Shown: positions 10,663 through 20,837, numbered from the stretch's first letter. The stretch is 64,000 nucleotides of DNA from Lysinibacillus odysseyi 34hs-1 = NBRC 100172 (GCF_001591965.1 NZ_BCVX01000012.1:62001-126000); one strand, 5' to 3'. Made by a program: numbers and translations. Notes: a model not told the origin generated them from the sequence alone.

Positions 10663-12090
10663 CTAAAACACTGTTTTCATTGTAATAAATTTCAAGTGTG
10701 TCATTTCTTCCAAAGCGTATTTAATTCCTTCTTTTCCATAACCGCTCATTTTTACGCCGCCATATGGCATATGGTCAACACGGAATGTAGGAATATCATT
10801 GATGATGACTGCACCTGCTTCCAGTTCATCTGCAGCCCTCATAGCATCCGTTAAGACGTTTGTATAAATCCCTACATTTAAACCGAGCTCCGTATCGTTT
10901 ACAAGGGAAATGGCCTCATCCAATGTTTCATATGAAACAATGGATACAATTGGTGCAAAGGTTTCTTCGCATACGATTCTCATATCTGCCGTCACATGCG
11001 TCATAACAGTCGGCGTTAATGTTCGCTCTGTAAATTCTGCTCCTGTAGCTACTACAGCCCCTTTTGCTTTTGCATCCTCAATCCATGATTTAATACGCTC
11101 CACTTCATGCGGGTGGATCATGGCACTGACATCTGTCTCACTATTCATTGGATCACCTAGACGAAGCTTTTTCGTTTCAGCAACAAATTTCTCCACAAAC
11201 TCATCATATATAGATTGATGAACATAAATACGCTGCAGCGAAATACATACTTGTCCAGCGAAATTAAAGGCGCCGCTCACTGCCCGTGGAATCATTTTCT
11301 CAAGAGGGGTAGAGGGCTCGACAATAACGGCCGCATTTGATCCTAACTCCAGTGTAATTCTGCGCAGACCGACCTTTTCTTTCATTTTCAAGCCTACTGC
11401 TCCACTTCCTGTGAATGTTACTTTTTTGATAAGCGGGTGTGTTACTAAAATATCCCCAAGCTCTCCACCTGATCCAGTCACAATTTGTAAGCATCCGTCT
11501 GGAAGACCAGCCTCCTTAAAGATTTCAGCCAGCACAAGAGCGCTGAGCGGTGTTTGTGTAGCCGGCTTTAATACGATTGTATTGCCAGCGGCTACAGCAG
11601 GCCCTACTTTATGGGCCACGAGATTAAACGGAAAGTTAAATGGTGTGATAGCGCTTATGACACCAAGTGGTACGCGCTTTGTATAGCCAAGGCGGTCTGT
11701 CACACCAGGTGCGGCATCCATCGGTACTGTTTCACCTGTCGACTGCTTTGTTGCCTCAGCAGAAAATTGATATGTGGCAATCGTACGATCTATTTCAACT
11801 AAACCTGCTGATATGGGTTTCGCTGCTTCCTTTGCTAAAATTTCAGCCAGCTCCTGCTTGCGTTCACGCATAATTGTTACAACATTATATAAAATTTCGG
11901 CACGATCATAGGCTGCCATTTTCTTAAAGGATTGGAAAGCTTCATGAGCCCCTTCTATAGCACGCTCCACGTCCTGTACATTCGCCTTTGCTACTTTTGC
12001 AATTATTTCCCCACTATATGGTGAGGCCAAGTCATATGTTCTCTCTGCCGCTTCCCATTGTCCATTAATCCATAGCTTTGTTTCCTGCAT
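10663..12090 (-). CDS. NAD(P)-dependent aldehyde dehydrogenase, lactaldehyde-DH-like
   Basis: 475 residues from the ATG at 12090, which has GGAGGTG six bases upstream; an in-frame GTG three codons earlier lies inside that ribosome site. Active-site residues are Asn153 (PFNFPFN), Glu248 (TLELG) and the nucleophile Cys282 (GQVCISLQR). The GQVCISLQRIYVH stretch is typical of the lactaldehyde / phospho- and sulfo-aldehyde subgroup rather than of betaine- or acetaldehyde enzymes; the true substrate is not known. It follows the DUF4003 gene after 14 bases, so the two form an operon. Confidence 0.88.
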   Translation of the reverse strand: MQETKLWINGQWEAAERTYDLASPYSGEIIAKVAKANVQDVERAIEGAHEAFQSFKKMAAYDRAEILYNVVTIMRERKQELAEILAKEAAKPISAGLVEIDRTIATYQFSAEATKQSTGETVPMDAAPGVTDRLGYTKRVPLGVISAITPFNFPFNLVAHKVGPAVAAGNTIVLKPATQTPLSALVLAEIFKEAGLPDGCLQIVTGSGGELGDILVTHPLIKKVTFTGSGAVGLKMKEKVGLRRITLELGSNAAVIVEPSTPLEKMIPRAVSGAFNFAGQVCISLQRIYVHQSIYDEFVEKFVAETKKLRLGDPMNSETDVSAMIHPHEVERIKSWIEDAKAKGAVVATGAEFTERTLTPTVMTHVTADMRIVCEETFAPIVSIVSYETLDEAISLVNDTELGLNVGIYTNVLTDAMRAADELEAGAVIINDIPTFRVDHMPYGGVKMSGYGKEGIKYALEEMTHLKFITMKTVF

Positions 12091-12104
12091 AAAAAGCACC
12101 TCCG

Positions 12105-13094
12105 TTAAAAGTTCACATCAATATCTAATAAACCAGCCAGTCCTTCTGTCGCACCAACCGGTAAGTAAAAAAACAAATCACCAAGTTCCAGAATCCCCTG
12201 CCAACCCGTGAAACGCTGCGTATCAATTACTTGATGTAATCCGCCGTACTCCCTTACGAACTTTTGGATAGCAATGATTAACGCAAGCTCCTTTACTCCC
12301 TTTAGCGCCTTTGAGTTTCGCAGCTGCTCTTCCAGCATCACAACCTTCACGATGACCTGTGTATCTGCAGCACTTAAGGCAAGAATCCCGAGAAATGGAT
12401 AATGAATCCTCTTTATATGTATACCCTTCTTTTCCAGTTCTATTTTGAGCTGTGCCACATATTCGGCAAACTCCTGTTGAAAGTGAGCATCATATAAAGT
12501 TAAAATTTGTGTGAGTGTTTGGAGTGAATCCCCTGCCTTAAATCCGAGCATATGCAATGCGTCGAAATAGTCATGCATCGTTTGAGCATATAGATCTATG
12601 TCGCTGTCTTCGGGGGCCGTTACAATAACTGCAAGCGGAAAATCACTCTTCCTCGTCAAAATAGGATGATGCTTGCTCATCTTGTCATATAATTTTTTGG
12701 CCCGTCCAGCATGTTTTTTATCCTTTAAAAAGAAGGAGCTAATCACACGATATGAAGACTGGCCAAAGCGATGTTCATCCAGCAGAGAATCCTTTTTCTC
12801 TACTTGCAAAGCACTTTCTTCTATATTTCCGTCTAATAATAAACTGGCCGCAACTTTATATAGTAAACCTATATTACGACTGCACGGCCGAAAAACATGG
12901 AATGGTCCTTTACCGGATGTCATTTTATCCATCACTGCCTGATGTTCTACTCCGCTATAGGTTCGGTTAGCGTACGTATATTGGGCAGCTAAAGAAACTA
13001 CGGTACGTAAATCCGGATGCCCCCCTGTATAATTGAACACCTTTGTATAGTTTTTCTCCAGCATTTGTATGAACTGTGCAGGCATATTCTTCAC
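12105..13094 (-). CDS. DUF4003-like protein
   Basis: 329 residues, soluble, mainly helical in appearance. The pattern resembles the DUF4003 family of Firmicutes (YTYANRTYSG near the N-terminus, RPCSRNIGLLYKVAASLLL in the first third, LPVGATEGLAGL near the end); this assignment is from memory. Function unknown. It is the first gene of an operon with the aldehyde dehydrogenase at 10663-12090, which hints at a role linked to that enzyme's substrate or regulation but does not prove it. Confidence 0.7.
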   Translation of the reverse strand: MKNMPAQFIQMLEKNYTKVFNYTGGHPDLRTVVSLAAQYTYANRTYSGVEHQAVMDKMTSGKGPFHVFRPCSRNIGLLYKVAASLLLDGNIEESALQVEKKDSLLDEHRFGQSSYRVISSFFLKDKKHAGRAKKLYDKMSKHHPILTRKSDFPLAVIVTAPEDSDIDLYAQTMHDYFDALHMLGFKAGDSLQTLTQILTLYDAHFQQEFAEYVAQLKIELEKKGIHIKRIHYPFLGILALSAADTQVIVKVVMLEEQLRNSKALKGVKELALIIAIQKFVREYGGLHQVIDTQRFTGWQGILELGDLFFYLPVGATEGLAGLLDIDVNF

Positions 13095-13134
13095 TCCTCT
13101 GTTCTATTGTACGCCTAGGCATTTCTTATTTTAC

Positions 13135-13175
13135 AGAAAAAAGACTTTGCGCCATAAACAGCGCAAAGTCTTTTT
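13135..13175 (-). terminator. terminator after the DUF779 gene
   Basis: AAAAGACTTTGCGC pairs with GCGCAAAGTCTTTT around a short loop, with a T run on the minus strand. The DUF779 stop codon lies within the stem. Confidence 0.85.
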
Positions 13176-13530
13176 AGCTTGAAAGCTCTTTTAATTCTGC
13201 TGGAGTAAAAGCACGAGACCTTGTGAGGAAACGCTTTCCTTCTACACCTTCCAGTGAAAACATACCACCTCTACCTTCCACTACATCAATAATAAGCTGT
13301 GTATGCTTCCAGTAATCAAACTGGTTCTTATGCATATAAAATGGGCACTCGCCAATTTCGCCTAATAAAACATCCTGATTACCAAGAATCAAGTCGCCTT
13401 CCGGATAGCACATCGGGGAAGAGCCGTCACAGCATCCGCCCGATTGGTGAAACATAATCGGTCCGTGACGTTTTTTTAGCAACTCAATCAGTTCCAGTGC
13501 AGCATCCGTCGCGATGACTCGCTCTGTCAT
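13174..13530 (-). CDS. DUF779 protein
   Basis: 118 residues. Conserved FHQSGGCCDGSSPMCYPEGD near residue 27, with a Cys pair and a further Cys, then CPFYMHKNQFDYWKHTQL. This is the DUF779 family, often encoded next to acetaldehyde-type dehydrogenases, as here (18 bases after the stop of the 506-residue enzyme). The Cys-rich motif suggests metal or thiol chemistry, but no function is established that I know of. Confidence 0.88.
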   Translation of the reverse strand: MTERVIATDAALELIELLKKRHGPIMFHQSGGCCDGSSPMCYPEGDLILGNQDVLLGEIGECPFYMHKNQFDYWKHTQLIIDVVEGRGGMFSLEGVEGKRFLTRSRAFTPAELKELSS

Positions 13531-13548
13531 ACATGCACCTCCCCTCGC

Positions 13549-15069
13549 TTAAAAGAATCCTAATTTATTTGGGTTATAGCTTACGAGCAAGTTCTTCGTT
13601 TGCTGGTAGTGACTTAGCATCATTTTATGATTCTCACGGCCGACACCGGACATTTTATATCCGCCGAATGCTGCATGGGCAGGATACTGGTGATAGCAGT
13701 TCGTCCAGACACGCCCTGCCTGGATTTCGCGGCCAAATCGGTAAGCTGTATTCATGTCGCGCGTCCAAATACCAGAGCCTAATCCATATAATGTATCGTT
13801 TGCAATCTCTAGTGCCTCTTCCTGCGTTTTGAACGTTGTAACAGATACTACAGGACCGAAAATTTCCTCTTGGAAAATCCGCATTTTATTATGGCCTTTA
13901 AATACGGTAGGTTTAATATAATAACCACCTGCTAAATCACCTTCAAGGGCGTTTCTTTCACCCCCGATTAAGCATTCCGCGCCTTCCTGCTTACCAATAT
14001 CCAAGTAAGAAAGGATTTTCTCCATCTGTTCGCTCGAGGCCTGAGCACCCATCATTGTACTTGGATCAAGCGGGTTCCCCGTTTGGATCGCTTCTACACG
14101 TTTCAGAACGCGCTCCATGAATTTTTCATAGATTGATTCCTGAATGAGGGCACGGGATGGACAAGTACATACTTCCCCTTGGTTAAGGGCAAATAAAACA
14201 AAACCTTCCACAGCCTTATCTAGAAAATCATCATCCTGTGCCATAATATCTTCAAAGAAAATGTTTGGCGACTTTCCTCCCAGTTCCAATGTGACCGGGA
14301 TAAGATTTTGGGATGCATATTGCATAATCAAGCGGCCTGTCGTCGTTTCTCCCGTAAAGGCAATCTTGCCGATACGTGGGTTTTGAGCTAATGGTTTTCC
14401 TGCCTCAAGCCCAAAACCATTGACAATGTTAACGACCCCAGGAGGCAATAAATCTTCGATTAATTCCATCAGTACCATGATGGAAACCGGTGTTTGTTCT
14501 GCTGGCTTTAATACAACACAGTTTCCTGCAGCAAGCGCTGGAGCCAGCTTCCATACCGCCATTAGCAACGGGAAGTTCCAAGGAATAATTTGACCCACTA
14601 CACCGATTGGTTCGTGGAAATGGTAGGCAACTGTATCGTCATCAATTTGGCTGAGTGTCCCTTCCTGGGAACGGATTGCCCCCGCAAAGTAGCGGAAATG
14701 ATCGATTGCTAGCGGCAAGTCAGCATTTAGCGTTTCACGCACTGCTTTTCCGTTGTCCCATGTCTCTGCGACTGCCAGCATTTCTAGGTTTTGTTCAATA
14801 CGGTCAGCAATTTTCAATAAAATGTTACTGCGCTCTGTCGTTGATGTTTTTCCCCATGCCTCTTTTGCTTCATGGGCTGCATCCAATGCCAATTCAATAT
14901 CTTCTTCCGTTGAGCGGGCTGCCTGCGTAAAGGCTTGGCCTGTCACTGGTGTGATATTGTCAAAGTACTGGCCCTTCACTGGCGGTGTCCATTTACCACC
15001 GATGTAATTGTCATAGCGCTCTTTGAAATTCACTAATGCTCCATCTGTGTTCGGAAATGCATAAACCAT
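13549..15069 (-). CDS. acetaldehyde-type aldehyde dehydrogenase (AcoD/ExaC family)
   Basis: 506 residues from the ATG at 15069 (GGGGAG upstream), the exact length usual for this subgroup. The frame is open 45 more codons upstream but without a ribosome site and with atypical sequence. Active site: Asn165 (IPWNFP), Glu262 ([10 protein letters not shown]) and Cys301 in GEVCTCPSR, a Cys-x-Cys arrangement typical of the AcoD/ExaC group. It oxidises acetaldehyde or similar aldehydes with NAD. The DUF779 gene follows at once, so this is the familiar ALDH-DUF779 pair. Confidence 0.92.
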   Translation of the reverse strand: MVYAFPNTDGALVNFKERYDNYIGGKWTPPVKGQYFDNITPVTGQAFTQAARSTEEDIELALDAAHEAKEAWGKTSTTERSNILLKIADRIEQNLEMLAVAETWDNGKAVRETLNADLPLAIDHFRYFAGAIRSQEGTLSQIDDDTVAYHFHEPIGVVGQIIPWNFPLLMAVWKLAPALAAGNCVVLKPAEQTPVSIMVLMELIEDLLPPGVVNIVNGFGLEAGKPLAQNPRIGKIAFTGETTTGRLIMQYASQNLIPVTLELGGKSPNIFFEDIMAQDDDFLDKAVEGFVLFALNQGEVCTCPSRALIQESIYEKFMERVLKRVEAIQTGNPLDPSTMMGAQASSEQMEKILSYLDIGKQEGAECLIGGERNALEGDLAGGYYIKPTVFKGHNKMRIFQEEIFGPVVSVTTFKTQEEALEIANDTLYGLGSGIWTRDMNTAYRFGREIQAGRVWTNCYHQYPAHAAFGGYKMSGVGRENHKMMLSHYQQTKNLLVSYNPNKLGFF

Positions 15070-15337
15070 TGAAAACTCTCCCCTTTGCCAAAAATTATTC
15101 GTTGAATACCTCTCTGTCGTTTGTATGCTCATGCTTGCCAATACTATGTAACTACAAAAGGTATCTCCATTTACTATATTGTCAGAAAGGGGGAATGAAT
15201 TCAATTCAAAAGCACAAATTTTCTAAATTTACTGATAATGCTATTCCGGTATATTTTTAGGAAGAAGAATGCTTACAATACATAAAAAAGTTCCCATATT
15301 GTATACTGAAACTATTCTAATAATTAGGTGGAAAACT

Positions 15338-16036
15338 ATGCGTATCAATAAATTTTTAGCAGAAACAGGAATTACTTCCCGCCGCGGGGCCGATAAGTGG
15401 ATTGAAGAAGGGCGAGTCACCATTAATGGCGTGACAGCATCAGTCGGCAGCAAGGTAGAGGAAGGCGATACAGTATACGTGGATGGCAAACCAGTTCAAA
15501 AAGAGGAACAGCTTGTTTATATTGCTTTGAATAAGCCGGTCGGTATTACAAGTACAACTGAAAAACATATTAAGGGGAATGTTGTGGATTTTGTTAATCA
15601 TCCACTGCGTATCTTCCATATCGGACGTCTTGATAAGGATTCCGAAGGGTTACTCCTTCTTACAAATGACGGAGATATCGTCAATGAAATACTGCGGGCT
15701 GAGCATCATCATGAAAAGGAATACGTTGTACAGGTGGACAAGCCAATTACAGAACAGTTCCTGAAAAGAATGGCAGGCGGTGTAGAAATTTTAGATACAA
15801 CGACGCTTCCTTGTAAGGTAGAAAAAGTTTCGAGCCATGTATTTAAAATTATTTTGGAGCAAGGGTTAAACCGTCAGATTCGCCGTATGTGTTCAGCGCT
15901 TGGCTACTCGGTTAAACGCCTGCAGCGGATTCGGATCATGAATATACATTTAGGCAGTCTGAAAGTCGGGCAGTGGCGTGATCTCACAGAAAAAGAACGG
16001 ACAGAGCTGTTCAAACTACTGAATTACAAACAATAA
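15338..16036 (+). CDS. rluF: rRNA pseudouridine synthase, RluB/E/F family
   Basis: 232 residues from the ATG at 15338 (AGGTGG upstream; the frame is open 23 codons further without support). An S4 RNA-binding domain (about 1-60, RINKFLAETGITSRRGADKWI) precedes the catalytic domain with GRLDKDSEGLLLLTNDG, whose Asp is the catalytic residue, and the C-terminal NRQIRRMCSALGY motif. It isomerises uridine in 23S rRNA. RluF is the closest named relative; the exact site modified is inferred. Confidence 0.9.
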   Translation: MRINKFLAETGITSRRGADKWIEEGRVTINGVTASVGSKVEEGDTVYVDGKPVQKEEQLVYIALNKPVGITSTTEKHIKGNVVDFVNHPLRIFHIGRLDKDSEGLLLLTNDGDIVNEILRAEHHHEKEYVVQVDKPITEQFLKRMAGGVEILDTTTLPCKVEKVSSHVFKIILEQGLNRQIRRMCSALGYSVKRLQRIRIMNIHLGSLKVGQWRDLTEKERTELFKLLNYKQ

Positions 16037-16063
16037 TTTACGTAGCAAAGGGGATGGGGATGT

Positions 16064-16783
16064 ATGCTGACAATTCAACCAACAGAAAGGCTTACTGGCT
16101 TTCGGATTAGTGGAGACTATTGGGATATCGATTCATTACTGACAGCTATTTATGAAGTGATGGGTGATGAAAACCGCTACTTTGATTTTCAAGGGGCTCG
16201 AAATCGCATTCTCCATGTCTGTTTAGAGCTCCGCAGGGCGACGAAAGGAGAACGTCATATCGAGTTTGTGGCAAATGGCATCCATAAAGGGCTTGAAAAA
16301 GAAAAAGAGATAATCGCCCCAAAGAAAAATGTCTATTTCTCTGTGAACATTTTAATGCCTGAGCTTATTTTCACAGTGGTCGCTCTCAATGACTTTATCC
16401 GTCTCCACAAGGAAATGATCGATTTATCAATGTGGAATATTCATATAGCTACAGTACGTAATTTTCAAGCAGCAGTGGCTGCTGTGTTGAAGGATGTGTG
16501 GGAGAAAGAGCATTATGCTGTCTTTCTTCAAATGCTTCTTAGCAAGCAGTCTTTCTATTTTCGCTATGCAACACAGTATGTGGATGTACTAAATCTCGAA
16601 TATCTTCATTTATCCATTGAAGAGCGGCAAAGCCTTATGTCCGCTTATGCCTTGAGGCTATTAGTCGAAGATGATAGCTACATAGCGTTAAAGGAACAGT
16701 TAATGACAACTGCAAGCACTACAAAGTACGCAGTTCATGAGCTTAATATATCTATAAAATATCCCGAAACAATAGATTGGTAG
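16064..16783 (+). CDS. conserved protein, DUF6904-like
   Basis: 239 residues, soluble. The first half (PTERLTGFRISGDYWDIDSL..., GARNRILHVCLELRRA, PKKNVYFSVNILMPELIF) resembles a Bacillus family I remember as DUF6904. No catalytic motif is evident. It starts 27 bases after rluF on the same strand with GGGGATGGGGATG upstream, so the two may be co-transcribed. Confidence 0.6.
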   Translation: MLTIQPTERLTGFRISGDYWDIDSLLTAIYEVMGDENRYFDFQGARNRILHVCLELRRATKGERHIEFVANGIHKGLEKEKEIIAPKKNVYFSVNILMPELIFTVVALNDFIRLHKEMIDLSMWNIHIATVRNFQAAVAAVLKDVWEKEHYAVFLQMLLSKQSFYFRYATQYVDVLNLEYLHLSIEERQSLMSAYALRLLVEDDSYIALKEQLMTTASTTKYAVHELNISIKYPETIDW

Positions 16784-16849
16784 GAAATTTTCCGCTGCAT
16801 GGATATAGGAGAGGAAACTTATATATATATTTTCATAGCTTCCAAATCA

Positions 16850-16877
16850 GAGCAGCTTAAGAAGATTGAAGCTGCTC
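16850..16877. terminator. weak hairpin between convergent genes
   Basis: GAGCAGCTT and AAGCTGCTC form a nine-base stem between the 16783 (+) and 16896 (-) gene ends. Neither side has a good T run, so termination is only likely. Confidence 0.4.
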
Positions 16878-16895
16878 CCTTTGTCCATGTATAGC

Positions 16896-17393
16896 CTAAT
16901 CTAGTTTTTCATAGGCCATTTTACGGATGACCAGCTCATGCTGGGGATACTCCTCTAGCAATTCTGTTTGGGTAAACAATTCAAAATCTGCATAATCAAA
17001 ACCAGGTGATACCATGCATCCTACGAGACTGAAAGTAGAGGATTCATCGACAGAAGACCCAAAAATCGTGTTCTTCGGTACAAGTATTTGGGGTGCTTCC
17101 CCCTTTTCTACATTCAGCCCTAGTTTTCTTGCCTCATATGTGCCGTCTTCGTAGATCATATGAACTGTTAATGGGCTTCCGGCATGGTAATACCAAAGCT
17201 CGTCTGATTGCAGCCGGTGAAGATGAGAGATATCCTGCGAACGCAGCAGAAAATAAATGCTCGTATACCCCGGACGGCCGCCTGTCTGCGTTGCTACCTG
17301 CCCCTCCCCTGTATAGGTGGAGGTATAAAATCCTCCTTCAGCATGTGGTTGTAAGTGTAAATGTTGAATATAATAATCCGCATCAAATGTCAT
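16896..17393 (-). CDS. cupin protein, DUF985 family
   Basis: 165 residues. The pattern HPHAEGGFYTSTY-like start (LQPHAEGGFYTSTY), SIYFLLR, SHLHRLQSDELWYYHAG and VSPGFDYADFEL is that of the DUF985 cupin family (YML079w-like), a double-stranded beta-helix with a ligand pocket. The HLHRL...DELW residues line the pocket. The ligand or reaction is not established. Single gene. Confidence 0.88.
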   Translation of the reverse strand: MTFDADYYIQHLHLQPHAEGGFYTSTYTGEGQVATQTGGRPGYTSIYFLLRSQDISHLHRLQSDELWYYHAGSPLTVHMIYEDGTYEARKLGLNVEKGEAPQILVPKNTIFGSSVDESSTFSLVGCMVSPGFDYADFELFTQTELLEEYPQHELVIRKMAYEKLD

Positions 17394-17424
17394 ATCAATC
17401 GCTCCTTTATACCCCTACTATATC

Positions 17425-17460
17425 AAAAAAGGCATGTTCCAAGTGAGTCGGAACATACCC
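17425..17460 (-). terminator. terminator of the liv operon
   Basis: GGNATGTTCC pairs with GGAACATNCC; on the minus strand it ends in six T residues, nine bases past the livF stop. Confidence 0.85.
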
Positions 17461-17468
17461 TTTTTCCT

Positions 17469-18176
17469 TTACAGTCCGCCTAGGTAGGCTGCTTTTACTT
17501 CTTCACTTTCCTGTAGCTCCTTAGCCGTACCTGAAAGAACAATGCTGCCTGTCTCAAGTACATAGGCACGATGCGCGACGGACAGAGCCATATTAGCATT
17601 CTGTTCTACTAATAGCACTGTTACGCCTTCCTTATTGATCATTTCGATAATATTGAAAATATTCTTTACCATCAGCGGGGCAAGACCCATTGATGGCTCA
17701 TCCAAGATAATTAATTTCGGCTTTGACATCAATGCGCGTCCCATTGCCAGCATTTGCTGCTCACCGCCGGATAATGTACCGGACAATTGCTTGCGGCGTT
17801 CCAATAGGCGCGGGAATAATTCATATACATGCTCCATATCTTTTTTAATGCCATCTCGGTCTTTTCTTAAATATGCCCCGAGTTCCAAATTTTCCTCTAC
17901 TGTCATATTTGAAAATACCCGGCGTCCTTCTGGTACATGGGAAATTCCACATTTTACAATCGTTTGTGCGGGCTTTCCATCTATGCTTGAGCCTAAATAC
18001 TCAATCGATCCTTTTTTTGGTTTCAGCAAGCCTGAAATCGTTTTTAGCAGTGTGCTTTTTCCAGCACCGTTTGCCCCAATTAATGTAACAATCTCACCTT
18101 CATTTACCTCTATGGAGAGGCCGCGTAACGCTTGAATATTGCCATAATATACATCAATGTCATTAATCTTAAGCAT
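17469..18176 (-). CDS. livF: branched-chain amino acid ABC transporter ATPase LivF
   Basis: 235 residues. Walker A GANGAGKST (near 34), signature LSGGEQQMLAMGRAL (near 136), Walker B KLIILDEPS. The HVPEGRRVFSNMTVEENL segment is typical of LivF rather than LivG. It powers import of Leu/Ile/Val together with LivGHM. Its ATG overlaps the livG stop by one base. Confidence 0.95.
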   Translation of the reverse strand: MLKINDIDVYYGNIQALRGLSIEVNEGEIVTLIGANGAGKSTLLKTISGLLKPKKGSIEYLGSSIDGKPAQTIVKCGISHVPEGRRVFSNMTVEENLELGAYLRKDRDGIKKDMEHVYELFPRLLERRKQLSGTLSGGEQQMLAMGRALMSKPKLIILDEPSMGLAPLMVKNIFNIIEMINKEGVTVLLVEQNANMALSVAHRAYVLETGSIVLSGTAKELQESEEVKAAYLGGL

Positions 18177-18952
18177 TATACTGTAACCTCCTCACCCAAG
18201 TACGCCTCGATTACTTTAGGGTTTGCACGTATTTCCGCTGGTGATCCTTCGGCAATCAATTGTCCATGATCCAGCACGTAAATACGTTCACAAATCCCCA
18301 TGACAAGGTGCATATCATGTTCAATCAGCAGGATTGACAAATTAAATTCCTTACGGATAAATGCGATAAGCTCCATCAAATCATATGTCTCCTGGGGATT
18401 CATCCCGGCTGCAGGTTCATCCAATAATAACAGCTTTGGTCCGGCAGCAAGAGCACGGGCGATTTCTAACCGCCTCTGCATGCCGTACGGGAGATTTTTC
18501 GCCAGTTCATTTTTATATACATCAAGCCCAAATATTTTCAAAAAGGCAAGGGATTCCTCTTCCATTTTTGATTCGCCTTTAAAGTGACTCGGCAGACGGA
18601 AGATGCTGGAAAGCAGATTATGTTTAGCCAGGCCATGGTTTGCGACCTTTACATTGTCCAAAACAGACAGTTCTTTAAAAAGACGAATGTTTTGAAATGT
18701 CCGGCTGATCCCCCCTCTTGTTACTTTATAAGGATCTAGACCGTTAATCGATTTACCATTGAACGTAATATTTCCTTCTGTCGGTGTATAAACACCTGTC
18801 AGCATGTTAAAGGTTGTTGTCTTACCGGCGCCATTTGGCCCAATAAGGCCGACTAATTCCCCGGGGTTTATATACATATCCACCTTTTGAACGGCCTTTA
18901 ATCCGCCAAAGGTAATTCCTAAATTATCTACTTTTAAAAGAGCCTCACTCAT
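18176..18952 (-). CDS. livG: branched-chain amino acid ABC transporter ATPase LivG
   Basis: 258 residues. Walker A GPNGAGKTT (near 37), RTFQNIRLFKELSVLDNV of the Q-loop region, a slightly degenerate signature LPYGMQRRLEIARALA that is normal for LivG, and Walker B KLLLLDEPAAGMNP. It overlaps the end of livM by four bases. Confidence 0.95.
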   Translation of the reverse strand: MSEALLKVDNLGITFGGLKAVQKVDMYINPGELVGLIGPNGAGKTTTFNMLTGVYTPTEGNITFNGKSINGLDPYKVTRGGISRTFQNIRLFKELSVLDNVKVANHGLAKHNLLSSIFRLPSHFKGESKMEEESLAFLKIFGLDVYKNELAKNLPYGMQRRLEIARALAAGPKLLLLDEPAAGMNPQETYDLMELIAFIRKEFNLSILLIEHDMHLVMGICERIYVLDHGQLIAEGSPAEIRANPKVIEAYLGEEVTV

Positions 18953-19887
18953 GCATTAGACCCTCCTCTTTTACCAAACTTAAATAAATCTGTTACTTCT
19001 TTTGTACCGAGCAATCCTGATGGACGATAAAGCATAACAAGGATCAATACAAGTGAATAGATAATCATCCTTGTCTCAGGGAAGCCCTGCAGATATGTTG
19101 TGACGATTGTCAGAAAAACAGCTGCAATAACTGATCCAGAAAGACTGCCCAATCCACCCAGCACTACCAAGATTAAAATATCAAATGATTTTAAGAATCC
19201 AAAAGTTGTCGGTTGGATAATATAAAAGTTATGAGCATAAATAGCTCCTGCCACACCTGCGAAGAATGAACCAATCGCAAAAGCGACAACTTTATAATAG
19301 GTCGTATTAATGCCCATCGCATCTGCAGCGATTTCATCTTCTCTTATCGAGATACATGCACGTCCGTGACGCGAATTTGTAAAATTCGAGATGATTAAAA
19401 TTGTGATGACTACACCAAAGAAAGCATATGTCCAGTTTGTTTGGTGTGTAATCTGCATGCCGGCTGCACCGCCAACATACTCAATATTTAAGAAAATGAT
19501 TCGAATAATCTCCGCAAAGCCGAGTGTGGCAATCGCTAAATAATCCCCTTTAAGACGAAGGGTTGGAATTCCAACAAGTAAACCGGCTAATGCCGCGACA
19601 ATTGCCCCCAGTAAAATACCCGTTATAAACGGCATCTCAAGCTGCATTGTACAAATCGCAGAAACATAGGCCCCGACTGCCATAAAACCGGCATGGCCAA
19701 TGGAAAACTGACCGGTAATACCGAGAATGATATGTAAGCTGACCGCAAGCATAATATTGATACACATCGTAATTAACATGTTCTGATAATAGAAGGTTAC
19801 GGTACCATTATTAATCAGCACCTGTATGACCGCATAGATTACTAGAGCAAGGACGATATAGCCCCAGAAAACTTTTGATTTTTTCAT
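18949..19887 (-). CDS. livM: branched-chain amino acid permease LivM
   Basis: 312 residues, about nine membrane segments. It contains the family motif GQFSIGHAGFMAVGAY (near 60) and the cytoplasmic coupling sequence around DEIAADAMGINTTYYK (near 182) that contacts the ATPases. Partner of LivH, 11 bases downstream of it. Confidence 0.94.
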   Translation of the reverse strand: MKKSKVFWGYIVLALVIYAVIQVLINNGTVTFYYQNMLITMCINIMLAVSLHIILGITGQFSIGHAGFMAVGAYVSAICTMQLEMPFITGILLGAIVAALAGLLVGIPTLRLKGDYLAIATLGFAEIIRIIFLNIEYVGGAAGMQITHQTNWTYAFFGVVITILIISNFTNSRHGRACISIREDEIAADAMGINTTYYKVVAFAIGSFFAGVAGAIYAHNFYIIQPTTFGFLKSFDILILVVLGGLGSLSGSVIAAVFLTIVTTYLQGFPETRMIIYSLVLILVMLYRPSGLLGTKEVTDLFKFGKRGGSNA

Positions 19888-19898
19888 ACGCTCCCCAC

Positions 19899-20774
19899 CT
19901 ACACTTTCTCGCGCGCATTTTTACCGAAAATGCCCGCAGGTCGTAAAATTAAAATTAAAATCAAGATGACAAAGGCTGCTGCATCACGCCATAAAGAATA
20001 GCCTAAAGCACTAACCACCGTTTCTACTACACCAAGTAAAAGACCGCCTACCATCGCACCAGGAATAATTCCGATTCCTCCTAGAACTGCTGCGACAAAG
20101 GCCTTCAAGCCTGGCAATACACCCATTAATGGTTCAATACGTGTGTAATAAATACCGAAAATGACACCCGCTGCACCAGCCAGGGCAGAACCAATCGCAA
20201 ATGTGGCAGAAATCGTATTATCAACATTGATACCCATTAATCGTGCTGCATCTGCATCATGGGAAACTGCACGCATTGCTTTCCCGATTTTTGTTTGATG
20301 TACGATAAATTGTAATAGCAGCATCAGTACAAGCGAAATGACTAGAATAATGATTGCCTGTACGCTGATTTGTGCACCCAGAATTTCGATTTTTGAATTT
20401 TCAATCACCGTTGGGTACGCCTCTGGTGAAGCACCACGGAAGAAAATTACCGTATATTCAATCAATAGAGAAACGCCGATTGCTGTAATTAGCGCTGCAA
20501 TCCGGGTAGCATTACGAAGGCGCTTATAGGCTACACGTTCAATAATGACTCCGATGACTGCACAAAGAATCATCGCTAAAATCAAGGCAGGAATAAAATG
20601 CATATCCCAGCGTGCAATAGCGTAAAAACCAATGAAGGCACCAAGCATGAAAACATCCCCGTGTGCAAAGTTAATCAGCTTAATGATGCCATATACCATC
20701 GTATATCCGAGGGCAATTAATGCATAGATACTACCTAGTGACACACCATTCACAAGTTGTTGTATCCATTCCAT
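19899..20774 (-). CDS. livH: branched-chain amino acid permease LivH
   Basis: 291 residues, about eight membrane segments, starting MEWIQQLVNGVSLGSIYALIA, a typical LivH N-terminus. The coupling motif SHDADAARLMGINVD lies near 190. AAGGAGTG precedes the ATG. A partial terminator separates it from livK upstream. Confidence 0.95.
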   Translation of the reverse strand: MEWIQQLVNGVSLGSIYALIALGYTMVYGIIKLINFAHGDVFMLGAFIGFYAIARWDMHFIPALILAMILCAVIGVIIERVAYKRLRNATRIAALITAIGVSLLIEYTVIFFRGASPEAYPTVIENSKIEILGAQISVQAIIILVISLVLMLLLQFIVHQTKIGKAMRAVSHDADAARLMGINVDNTISATFAIGSALAGAAGVIFGIYYTRIEPLMGVLPGLKAFVAAVLGGIGIIPGAMVGGLLLGVVETVVSALGYSLWRDAAAFVILILILILRPAGIFGKNAREKV

Positions 20775-20837
20775 TTCGTTTCACTCCTTTATCCATTACT
20801 ATGTTTGACTAGTGTAAAAAAGTTCTCTTTTAAAAAG

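Noticed and set aside
15070-15204. 45-codon N-terminal extension of the 506-residue aldehyde dehydrogenase
   Set aside because: The ATG at 15069 has GGGGAG and gives the normal family length; the extension lacks both.
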